Assembly: GCA_932521025.1 (NCBI GenBank) | Contig: OW051473.1 | Location: 8,370,001-8,434,000, forward strand | Direction: 5' to 3' | Length of the DNA: 64,000 nt | From: Oscheius onirici | Taxonomy: Eukaryota > Nematoda > Chromadorea > Rhabditida > Rhabditidae | Part shown: positions 34,501-45,720 of the stretch, piece after piece | How positions within the stretch are numbered: the first letter of the stretch is position 1 | How the letters are laid out: each line of letters begins with the position of its first letter | Translations under genes and position numbers: made by a program | The notes under the pieces: model-generated | What the model was told of the DNA's origin: nothing | What the model saw: only the letters and a program-made list of their open reading frames with translations | Database searches by the model: none

Positions 34501-36120
34501 AAATTTTTCCATGATCCACGGGCTCCGTAATCGGGACTCCGAGAGAGAAAAATGACATGCCCTGTGATGTTGTCCGACAGCTGATTGCCGCCACGAACAC
34601 CCCGCTTAAAGTCTTGAACATTTCAAAAACGAGCACTTTGAAAATTTGTCTTGTGCAGGTGCCTAGTTTAAGCAATAGCTCTATAAGCTCTAATAAGCTG
34701 ATTCATCCAGAAAAAGTTTATACGGCGCAATACAGAAAATGTTGCAGTCCGTTGATTTACTTTTCTTAACAAATGTTAAGTTAATAACATCGCGTACTTG
34801 AAGTTTCTTTCATTCCACATCTGGGAGCTACAAAAATTACAGTATTTCGGTTGGAAAAGGGAAGTTATAATCAAAGATAATGCGATGTTTTCAAAGGAGT
34901 TACGATGCAGAAATCTGAGCTTTTGATAAATGAGGAAATGATTGGTATTTGAACGCACAGTTAAGCTCAAAAATAGTGTCAAGCTCAAAATAATCGTATA
35001 GTACAAGATAACAGCATGAAACAGAGCTGTAAAAAAATAAACAGTGTGAGATCGCGATATATCCCAAAAAGTGGTGTAAAAAGGTGTTTTTTAACACGTT
35101 TTATCTTCTTTTCACCACTTGAGAAAGAAGACACCTGTATACAACTTTAACAATTGTGGATCATAGTGCAGTTTAACATAATGAAGAAACCAAAAACCTG
35201 CAATAAAACTGACTAATTCGTTGAAAAAGTGATCTACGTAGAGAAGTGAGTAAATGAAAGCACGCTTATATGAAACAAACAACAGGAGAGTGAGTGAGAG
35301 GGCCTGGCCAGATTATGGTAATCCTAGTTGACAACCTTGATATTCAGAGATTATTGTTCTTTTCTCTCGGCTTTTTGGAAGTAAAGGTGAGGAAATCACC
35401 AGTTCCGTGACTAACAGTTAATGAAAAAGTAGTTTAAGAAGAGGAGGATTCAGAAATTTGGGAGACGTGGTGTCATACGTCGAGTCAACTGGGTCGCAAG
35501 TAATTGGATATACACATGCACCAATAAAGCTACTACGCGCATGCAAACACATCCAAAACAAAGTTAAGTAGGAGGAAGATAAAGCAGATTGTTTGACTCT
35601 AAAATAATTTGTGACTCAAGCCGATTTTTGCTGTATTCGCAGAAGAGGAAGCCTTCTTGACGCACGTCAAGGAGCTTCAATATTGCAACTAATATTGTGT
35701 GGCTTGAGAGGACGTGAAATGAACCAGAGAGAAGAAGACAAAAATTTTAAGAGCTTTGTGAGAAAGCCGCTTATCAAAATATATGCATTTGATAGTCGTT
35801 GCTATGACATCAACAGCTGAGCTTCCCGCCGAGACGACGGACCTCCGGCTACTTAGTTAGCGCTGATTCCGCTAATGAATACGCGTTCACCTGCAGTTCA
35901 TTTTTTACTTCAACAAAATGAATTCAAAGAGGTCAAGTAGAAAAGTGAAATGACAAAAACTTTGAAGAACACTGAATGACACAAAGAAAACTGAAAGCAT
36001 TCTCATGCTGCTATGCTGGTTGTTTACCAATTTATTTACCGACTACAATATAAGTTTACGGCCGGAATTTTTCTTACCAGAAATTATCGTAGCACAGTTG
36101 AACAAATGCTCTATACCCGA
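28525..36120. other. Large region without recognised genes
   Basis: About 7.6 kb upstream of the exchanger start. Open frames reach 173 codons (31821-32342, minus) but none shows known motifs or phased splice sites. A tRNA-Arg-like A region (GTGGCGCAACGG near 29883) lacks a B box. A C run lies near 33470. It probably includes exchanger regulatory sequence; a rapidly evolving or non-coding gene cannot be excluded. Confidence 0.4.
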
Positions 36121-36562
36121 TCTCTCTACTACTAAAGCGCAATGGTGTCTGTCGTGGACTCTGTTTATTTGTTTGTTTCTCTGGGACCCAAAATTTTGGT
36201 GTATTGTTCAGAGTCGCCGTCTTCACCCAGACGACCCGGGTTCGAGTCCTCTCCTCGGCAAATATTTTTGCTAAATTTTTTTGAGTAGGAAATAGAGTCC
36301 GGCTAACCACTAGGAGATTAGGAGGGTCTGGTTGACTAGAAAAGGGATCAGAAGAGATCAAAAAAGATCGGTTGACTGGGGAAGGGATCGAAAGGGATCG
36401 GTTGACCTGCATAAGTTGAGATAAGAAGAGATCGGTTGACTCGGGAAGAAGTCAGAAAGGATCGGCTGACAGGGGAAGGGAGCAGAAGTGATCAGAGGGG
36501 ATCGGTTGACTTGGGAAGGGAGCAGAAGTAAAGAAGAAAGCACATGTAGAAAAGCCGGCTGG
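36121..36562 (+). mobile_element. Helitron-like/SINE-like dispersed repeat, copy B
   Basis: Starts A|TCTCTCTACTACTAAAG and ends GCCGGCTGG|T. The core carries the tRNA-Glu-like CACCCAGACGACCCGGG-TTCGAG region. Then come about seven diverged ~30-bp units (36330-36540) around GATCGGTTGACTGGGG. The terminal hairpin present in copies A and C is deleted here. Confidence 0.6.
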
Positions 36563-37302
36563 TCTATTCTTTTAAAGTTGAGCCGTCTCTGTTGGTCCGT
36601 TTGTCTGGGCGTCGAGGTGCGCGCTCTGGCACTGCGCCACGAAGACAATTGCGCTTTGGGAAAGTTCGCGGAGGATACGACGCTGGCTGCGCAGCAACCA
36701 GTTACCCCAGGCCAGGCTGGCCTGTTGCTCTACTTGTATCTGTGAAAGTTCTGGTCATACATTATGTTCTTTTCAGCATTCCTTTGGTTTTTGGAAAATG
36801 TGAAAGAGTGTAGGTCAAATATAAGCTTAAGGCCATAGTAGCTTAAAAATTCATTAAAAAGAGGTTTTAACATTAACTTATGGCGCTGAGCTAAATAAGA
36901 GCTTCTGAGACCGATTTAGACCCGACTTCGCATGTCTAATTAGACAAAAGATACCAAAATATTAGACAAATTGAAAACGATTCCATGGAAGTATCTATTT
37001 TGGTAGTTTGGTTCAAAGAAACCACTAAGAACAGACTGTGTCTTGAACAAATCGCGAAAGTTTTTCTGGAAGGATCAAGAGCCCGACTCATTCGTCATTA
37101 CACGAAAGCTCAACACTCTTTGATCTGCTCTATTTTTGGATTTGAGCCTGTTGAATCGAGATGAAATGAATCTTGAATTGTAGCACAAGTTTAAAAACCA
37201 GAGAGGCGAAACTTTACTGGCACTCTGTGGATAGATCAACAGACCATTAACATCAGCTGTTTATCACACCCAGAAACATAACAAACGAGGGTAAAGAACG
37301 TT
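36563..37302. other. Spacer before cathepsin Z
   Basis: Nothing recognised. The right part should contain the 3' UTR of the minus-strand protease gene. A tRNA A-box-like string occurs near 36633 on the minus strand without a B box. Confidence 0.4.
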
Positions 37303-39141
37303 CTAATCCAGGTTTGAGGCATCGACGTCAGCAAAGTAGCAGTCCTTCTCAATGCCCATGTTGTAGTCGTTTCCAGTTCCGTTCATGTACTTAGAAGTGA
37401 CGACTCTGTACCATCCACGCTCTCCCCATCCCTCTCCCCAACTGTTCCTGACGATCCAGTACTCGACACCCTGCTCATCAACACCCCATCCAGTCAGAGA
37501 AACGATGTGATTGGGTTCTGCTGTCGAGTTGGTCTTCTCAGCATAGACACCCCCGTTGTAAGTGTAGTCGAATTTTGGAGTAGCGGAGATGGAGCAAGGA
37601 ATGGGACCTCCCTTCTTGATCTCAGCCATGATGTTTTCACGTCCAGACACCTAAACCCTTATTATTTTTCGTCGCAAGCAGCTGTTTCGAACGGGGAACC
37701 GATGGAGCTTTAAGCAACACAAACCTGGCCATAGTCCTTGATGAAGTAGCGAGTGTAGTTGCTCACGTGGAAGCAGCTGTCGGGCCAGCAAGTTCCGCAA
37801 CGGTGGAAGGGTGTGCACTCTGTTTTGATTGAAGGGTTTTTCAGCGAATCTCACCTCCGTTGGTTGCACGATAGACATTGCAGCCTTCCTCTACCAGACC
37901 TTGAGTCTTGGCATACTCCAGAACGTTTCCGACTTCTCCACCCTGACAGTTACCCTTGCCGTTACAGTCGATGATTTCTTGAGGAGAGACCATGGTCATG
38001 GGCCACGTGTTCTTTCTGGCAATATTGAAACGATCGTTCAGAGCGCCTGAGAATGGAAATATATATAGAAGCGAGCACAAGTACCGGTCGTTCCGAAGAC
38101 CCAGCAGGATCCACAGTAGACAGGAATATGCTGATTTCTGGTAGGGGAACAGTAGTTGACACCGTTCACGTTTCTCCAGTCCCAGGATGTAGGAAGGTCG
38201 TTGGGAGCAAAGTCGACAGTTTCCCATTCACGGGGAGCGGTCCTGAAAAGCTATGTCAAAAGGAAAACCGACAAATTACTTGTGCTCAAACTTCTTTCCA
38301 CTCTTCTTCAGTCCCAAATACTTTAGGTTCGGGCTGGCTTCTCCCTCAATCCAAGCGTCTTCGATATCTTCAGTAGATACATCAGCTTCCTCAGAATCTC
38401 CCGCCGCTTTCAACTTGATTCCTGTTTCAATGGGAGTCATGTTGATGACCTTCTGGTCCATTCCATTGGATTCCTTAAAGAATAATATGAAAAGTTTGAA
38501 ACGAAAACCTCAGCCTCGATGCTGTCGTCGTCACCTTCGATGATTTCAACGTTTCTCTCTTCATGTTCGTCAACCAGCATGTTGCTCTGAAAAGACTGTG
38601 TTTCAATATATGGGCATAGTATATTATGTTCAGGACATTGACAGCAAAAAGTTTCTCTCACTATGTTTGTCAAACATTCACGAAATGCTGCGAACATACG
38701 ATATGAACAAGCATACTTTTTCAAACGTTTAAGAAGTGCTTTTAACGCTTTGAAACCATCAATTATCTCTTACCACTGGAGCTTGGACATCAACTGGCTT
38801 TACTTTGACAGGCTTGTCTGACTCCCAAGGGCTGGGGAGTTTGACGAATTCCATCTCCTCACTGTCTTCCTGTAAAAATTTAATTACAATGTATAATATT
38901 CTACCTCAGAATAGTCTTCTTTGGGTGCGAAGGCTTTTTGTTTTCCTAGCTTAGCATTGGCGACCATTTCGGCCTTGGGTGCTGGAAGATCATCGAATCC
39001 AGCAGCCTGTCTGGATTTGCTCAATGCCAAAGAAGGCAAATTGAGCCATGTGGCCTAAAAAGACAGTTGTTATCAGTAAATCAATGAAGTTACCTGTGAA
39101 ACGGCAAAAAGTAGGAATAAGACCAGCGCAGATGGGGACAT
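37303..39141 (-). CDS. CTSZ: Cathepsin Z/X-type cysteine protease with acidic N-terminal extension
   Basis: Nine exons: 39094-39141, 38905-39054, 38774-38869, 38509-38586, 38280-38473, 38085-38242, 37855-38046, 37725-37819 and 37303-37650, 452 residues. A signal peptide ([16 protein letters not shown]) is followed by about 185 residues rich in Asp, Glu and Lys, unlike the short propeptide of ordinary cathepsin Z. The mature domain starts near 205 ([15 protein letters not shown]) and has the cathepsin Z mini-loop HIPVY just before the active-site Cys (CGSCW, C235), His385 (EPNHIVSL) and Asn406 (VRNSWGE). C-terminal [13 protein letters not shown] is conserved. It acts as a lysosomal or secreted carboxypeptidase. 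The extension could be a modified propeptide or a separate acidic module; it has no known domain. Human cathepsin Z is about 300 residues. Confidence 0.94.
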
Positions 39142-42100
39142 CTTCGGTGTAGTGGCTTATCTTTTTTCTGATTACAACCGATAGTCTTCATGGACAGAAG
39201 TATCCCAATGTTTACCATATTTTAAAGATAACAGCTAAAAAATAGTCTAGGTTCTCGTCTTCTTTTTAAAATATTAAAGTATTCTGCATCGTCTACTCGA
39301 GAACTGCTAAAATAAAAATAGTTCTTCAGACTGTTGTCAACTTTGCCTAGCCGTCTGGCCAGGACAAATAAAACAAGGCGTGATCACTGAGGATAACTTT
39401 GGTCATTACAAACTAGCCCGTTGTTGTTTTTAAGGTTGAAATGCCTTAACAAACGAGTAAACGTTACTGTCTGTTGGTACGAGATGCAAAACTGCCAGCA
39501 GACTCTTAGGATTTCTTGTTTTCCCTCGTGGTTTCACATCAAGACGAAAAGCAATATTTCATTGTGTCATTTCCATAAGTAATATTCGATTTAGCCTCAA
39601 TAAGGGCTTACTTTGACAAAAAAATTCAATCTCACTCTAATACTTCAAGCATCAACTATTTTCTTGGAAAGTTTTCCCAACTTTCCGATTTTGGCCAAAT
39701 TTCTCGTTGTGGCTATTTTCTCGATTTTGGTCAAAACCGACCATTTTGATAAAATTCCCCGTTTTGGCTCATTTTCCCGATTTTGGTCACAACCGACGAT
39801 TTTGGCCAAAATTCTCTTTGTGGCTCATTTTCTCGATTTGGCTCATTTTCCCGATTTTGGACAAATTTCATATTGTGGCCAAATTTTCCGATTTTGGTAT
39901 AAACCGACGATTTCGGCCAAATTTCTCGTTTTGGCTCATTTTCTTGATTTTGGTCAAAATCGATGATTTTGCACAAATCTCGATTTTTGAATTACCAATC
40001 TACTCAGCACGTACAATAAAATGCACGTTCCAATGTCCATCTGTCTGCTGAAAACGGTTTGAGCAGATGGTAGCCTTTTCGGCAGCTGTCTCCTCTGATG
40101 TGAAATGTCCCGGTCTTAAATCTTGTTCACTATCAAAAGTGTCGAATGTTATGACGGAATGATAGACGAGCCCACAGAGGGAACATCTTGTTTCCGCATA
40201 TCTGGCTTTCTCTCTTCGTGTATCAGGTACATTCTCACTTATAGGACCAGCCTCCATATCAAGCTTGTTTTATCTGGCCGGTTATGTGCGATAAGCAGCC
40301 AGTACTTGCTACATTTACATATTCCTTTGATCTTTGTAGTCTAAAATAGTGATATTTTTAATATCTGAAGATATAACCGAGGATATCAGATATTTTTAAC
40401 AAAATAACTTCCCCCAACGATTTCTAAAAATCATAGTCTTGAAAAGCAAATCAAATATTATAATATCGATGTTTCACTGTGTCTAGACGTTTGAGACCGT
40501 CTTATTGTCTCATTTCCCTACTTATTTCCGATCTTGCTCTCTATAAGACGATGTTATTTTTTTTTAAACTTAAAAAATGGCATGTCAGGGTGTTTCCACT
40601 GGGAGAGAAGACAAAAATGTCTTTGATTTTGAAAACTGTTATCACTTTATCTGAGCGCTTCAGATAAAAAAGCATAAACAGTACTCTGACCCCTTGTTAT
40701 CCAATTTAACCGTTTGTATGATTCAATGACACTTCCGATTAAAAGCAGGTTCGGGCACCAGTTTCCCGAAGTTACTCCATCTTTTTTCGCTCTTTAATCT
40801 GTTACTGTTCTAGACACAACGAGCGACCTTTTGTGTTGCAAACGAGAAGGTTCACTCTTTTTTCGTCAAATACCTTCCTTCGTAACAGTACTGGTCCGGT
40901 TTCTCTCACTGTTTCCATCTCTTCCCATCATCACGAGTTGGCAACCATTTTGGAAGAGTCTAAAGGCAAACCATGTGATAAGCTATCATGCTGAAAAGAG
41001 TATCTATCCTTTTGGGTCACTAAGACCGCATATGTCACTTTCTCGGCAAAAACGAACCCTGTGCGATGGTCTACTGGCGTGTGGCCAGCAGATGACCTCG
41101 CAACTGCGCCAGATTTTCGGACACACACAACTCTCTGGCCCCAAGGTGATCCAGCCAATACCGGTAAACAGGTGGACCATGCTGCCCGGTGTACCAAATT
41201 TTCGAGAATTTTTTGCACAATTTAACCCCCCTCAAATCTACTTTCATTGAGCCGTGTCGGGCTGGTGTTAACCCTTGGCTAATGCTCCTCTATGTAAATG
41301 CAGAACCAGCCGTATCAGCGATTACATAACACGGCCCCGAGAAACCGGACCGATTTACTGCCAACCCCGTGTCACACAGTAACAAATAGAGACAACTCTC
41401 CCCTATTTCCACTTTTGATCCGGCTTTAGTTAAACTACTTTGGCTCAATCAGTTTGCCAATTTTTTCACCTTCAACGGAGGTCGGTTCATTTAAATTTTC
41501 CATAAAAATTTGGATTTTTAAAAGATTTGCATGTTCATACAGGTAGGCCGTGACACGACTAAAAAGTTGTCAATACAAATTTTTGGAGTCTCAAGTTTGA
41601 GCAAAAGTATTGTCTCATCAGCATTCAAATTTCTTAAAAACGATGTTTTTGCAACTTTGGTCAGTTTTCTCTTTTGTTGTCTCTTGACAATGAGACAGGT
41701 TCCAGTTGCACTGTTGCCATCATCAACATCTCGATCCAGATTCTTAATCAACACTCGACTTTTCAGGGTTCATTTCCTCGTATTTTTAGCCCAACTTTGA
41801 CCTCCACGCTTTTTGCAATGTCTTCCGTCTGTTTGTTTGTTTTTCCAAACATGGGTCTAAAGCCGCGCCTTTCTCAAAATTTCCCATTCTTCTCTCTCAG
41901 TCTTTCTCCTTACTACCTTGGTTGCGCAACCGGCCCTTTTAGCAACAGGTTTTTATGGTCTTGGGGTCAGTCGTCTGCCGCTGAGAAATTAGCACGCGGG
42001 GCGCCGATGGTGGTAGCAAGAGAAGCTTCAAGCCGACGGACATTGCAACATGTCATGATTTACGGGAGTGGCAGCAGACGTTCTAATCAAAAGATTACGT

Positions 42101-45100
42101 CTCTTTTGGAAAAAAATCTTCTGTTATAGCGGTTTTAGCACTTACTCTTTTGTTGTGATTGACCCGTTTAGCAAAACAACCTGTGGCCACACAATGAACT
42201 TGTCTTTTTGTTCTTCTGCCACCGCCCTAAGCTTATCAATGCCAATCCTTGCGCAAAAATCACTGAAAAACTGGCCACCCCGTATTTCTCAAAGGTCATT
42301 ATCACAGGAACAGACTTCTTTCTGCTGTTACTGAGGTTGCCAATGTGGAAGTCCTTGAGAGAGGTCTACTTTGTAACAGGCGTCAGCGCTTCAACTCGTT
42401 CTCTCTGTCCCGTTAACAATAGCGCCCACTTTTCAAGGAGAACCGGTGAGCCAAGGTGATACTTTCAAATACCCCCCCGGCCGCAGAAACCGATTGACCT
42501 GGCTTTTGCCCCCTAAAGGTTAGCCTACGCCTTTGTCGTCAGAGTGGCTAATGCAGGCCGACCCCCAAGACATTTATTTGTAGCTGTATCTGGAGGCAAA
42601 GGAATTAGCTACAAATTGCAGTGAGATAAAAAAGGATTGCGGAACGCCGGGGTCAAGAAAACATTCGCAAAAATGTCGGGGCACAGCAGGGTCTTGAGAC
42701 ATTTTCTATCTCGAGGGTTTGACCGGTACCTGATCCGATGAAGTATGGTAGCGAAAGGTTTTCCGCCCCAGAAAGTATATATTTATTGTCGCAACCTTTT
42801 CGAGAGATAGAGCTAATAGAAAGAGCATAGGCCTGAAATTTAATTAATGGTCTCGAAACGTAGGACCTGGTACAGTCCTCAACTGGAACACTTTCAATTT
42901 TCAATCGTGGCTAATTTTCTATCCCCTATAGAATCTTTTTTTAAAATTACAGTCCCCAGATTAAGAATTTTCTCGCCCTCCCGTGTACAGTTAGCGGCTA
43001 GTTGCGAGAGTTCAATCTCATCTTCCGCGTCGGAACCTCTTCATTCGGTGCGTTGCCTCCCTCGCACCAGCCTGCACCAGCCAAATCCGGTCCGGCTACC
43101 AAGGACGCATCCACTATTACATCTGACCTTTGTCATAATACCGCGTTGGCCCCTACCGGCCAGTCCACATTAGCATACCCGGCATCTTCAAGTGACAGAG
43201 AGATACTGAGCGAGAGGTCGTTTGTGTCTTATCATAGACACGTTTTATTTCCTAGCGTAGAAGGCGTCCGCACCCACTTAATCTTTCTATGTGTTGTTTA
43301 GTTGTTTTCTTTATTGACGCGGGAGTGCTTTGTACCGGACAGGCTCCCGTTGTGTCCTACCCCTGGTCACACCAATTCACTTTGTCTAGTAAGACCCGGT
43401 TCTCAACCAGTATTCTCTCTTTCCTCTCTTTCTCCTTCTGGCAACCAGACGTTAGGGAAGCTGCCGACTGCTTCCAAGTTATTCGGCTCTCAATTCACAC
43501 GTCTTTGTCCCCTGGTCCGACAACTTTTTTATCTTACTGTTACCCATCAGTCTCCTTTTCTAAAAGGAGAGGTCCTTCTCCCGTGGGCGACTCTCAAAAA
43601 GACTACAGGCGCAAACGTTGTGATTTCCTTCTTCTTACAATTTCCTGAAATTTCCCGACTGTTCACTTTTTGCCACGATGGTCAAGCATCGAACACGTAT
43701 CATTGTCTTTTTGCCCCTATAGTAAACTCTGGCGCTACATGGGGGTTTAACACTGTGGCACGACGACGACGGCAGACGCTTCGCTTTTCTATTTGTTGCA
43801 TCGCCTTTAGAACCAGCGTCGTGCCAGCCGTCTGTTTGCGTTGCCGAACTTCGACCTCCCTCCCGACCAGTCTGCCATCAGCCCTCTCTTTCTGTCGCAA
43901 TCCTCACAGCGCACGCGGGAGTACACTCTCAGGTATAACTCTAACACTAGCTTACTCCAATAATCCTTTGAACTTTTTCCTGACTATTCTTCAATCAATG
44001 AGTCCTTTTTCTGAATAAGGACTTCCGTATTGCGGTGTTCTTGTTGCTCGTATCTGTTTGGCCATCGCCCCGACGGACACAGTGGCCATATTGACCGTTG
44101 CCTCTGCGTTGATCTTAGCCGCTCGCGTACAAACCCGACACGTCAAACGCACTTCAGCCGTTTCTCTCTTCCCGTTCTCCATGTATGGATTTCCAGAAGC
44201 AAAATCTGTTTTGGTCCTCATTAGTTAGCCAAGGGTAGTTTTCTATTTAAAGTCACGCTGTGAAAACTACAAATTTTCCGCTGGGCGTCACATCAATCCA
44301 CACTCGGCTCTCCTTGCACATGGGGTCATGCCATTCCGTTTTCTTCTTTATCTCGAAGGGTTGCTGCTCTCTCGTAACGCCGTTTGCAGTTGCGATAACC
44401 GATAACTCTTACACATTTTGAATCTCCTGTTTGACTCACGGCTCTTCTAGGAATTGTTGTCTTTTTCTGGCAGAAATCATTAGAGATCTCATTTCCTCTC
44501 ATTTTATTCGAAAGGAATCTAAATCAGGTGAGAGACCTACGAGACTCAATTATTCTCTTATCACCTAGCCCTTATTTGAGGACATTCCAAACACGTGATA
44601 TTTCCTGATGGGGCTCTCCCTATTTCTGTCTCCTCCTTCCTGCCTGGGCATGTAGAGAAAAGGTTCTATGACACATTCGTCGGCATCTAGCTCAGGCACT
44701 GATTCAGCTCTTCCATCTACACATACATGGATGACAGTGCGGCTGTGACTAGGGCCGCATACGTCGCGAAGCAAGCGTTTCTATTATTACTGCCTGCTTA
44801 GATTACTTTTCGAATGTTGCCCAGAATGCAAAAACTACGACCATTTTGCTAAGTTTGTTCTGCGATAAGGGCTGAGAGCAAAGTACTGGACAGCTGATAT
44901 CAGTACGTCGCTCAAAGCTTACCCTCATGTGACAAAGCATTTTGGAGACAGGATTCTGTCGTCATTTCCATACTTTCGCCCCGTAGCGCAAGTTACGTAA
45001 GTGGGCCGAAATGGTCGCGTTGTTGTTTATTTGTAGTGGACGGCGTGGACAGTCAGTGTGAGAGACCAAGACCCGAGCCGGTTTGGAAATATCTTAGCGC

Positions 45101-45720
45101 ATCGGAAGACATTCTCGCGTAACCCCCACGCGACCCCCACAACCCGGTTCTTATATCTGACCGCGAAAATTCGGACAGCCACTGGCACCTACTGTCTCTC
45201 TCTCTCTGTTCACACACAAAAGTTTTAGGCTAGTTTTTATCTGCCGCCCGACCTTCCGCTCAGCCCAGAAAAGACACGTGTGTGTGACACTTTTCGATTT
45301 TGTCGAAAAATGTGCGACCCCCATTTTTTGAAGAGATCTCATATCTTTATCTTGCGCCACAACTTTGCATTCAAGCCTGCTTTGAATTGTTTGAATGCGA
45401 TGCAAATTTTATGCAGATCAGCTCCTATGGTCAACATGACTGCGTCTTGCATAATAATCCTACTCAAAGTTGAAAGTACTCCTTGTATTCTTCTCGGGGA
45501 ACACTGCTGATAAGACGTCTCACTCTTCCACTTTCCCCGTTTTAAAATGTCCGATTCTGATGCGTGATTTGCTCGTTGGTATGTTAATCATCCTCGTTTC
45601 CCAAAGTTAATCATTTTTAAATAAAAAATAGCTTTTCTAGAAGCCTCTCTAGTTTCTATTACTTCAGTCTTATCAAAGACTGATGTTGCGTTCGCTGATA
45701 ATTTTTCTCCTTTTCAGTGA
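39142..45720. other. Gene-free region upstream of cathepsin Z and the IRF2BP gene
   Basis: Apart from the tandem repeat at 39646-39985 no feature was recognised. From about 41.8 to 44.5 kb the plus strand is pyrimidine-rich, which explains long open frames such as 43302-44018 (238 codons). Promoters of both divergent genes should lie at the two ends. Confidence 0.4.
39646..39985. repeat. Degenerate tandem repeat built on CCGATTTTGGNC
   Basis: Roughly five or six units of about 55-65 bp repeat the pattern CGATTTTGGTCAAAACCGAC then TTTTGGCCAAATTTCTCG and TGGCTCATTTTC. Unit borders drift, so it is an old, diverged array that also creates spurious open frames on both strands. Confidence 0.75.

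Noticed and set aside
43302-44018. 238-codon plus-strand open frame, the longest uninterrupted frame in the window
   Set aside because: It lies in C/T-rich DNA where stop codons are rare. It has no known motif, other frames there are also open, and no phased splice sites were seen.
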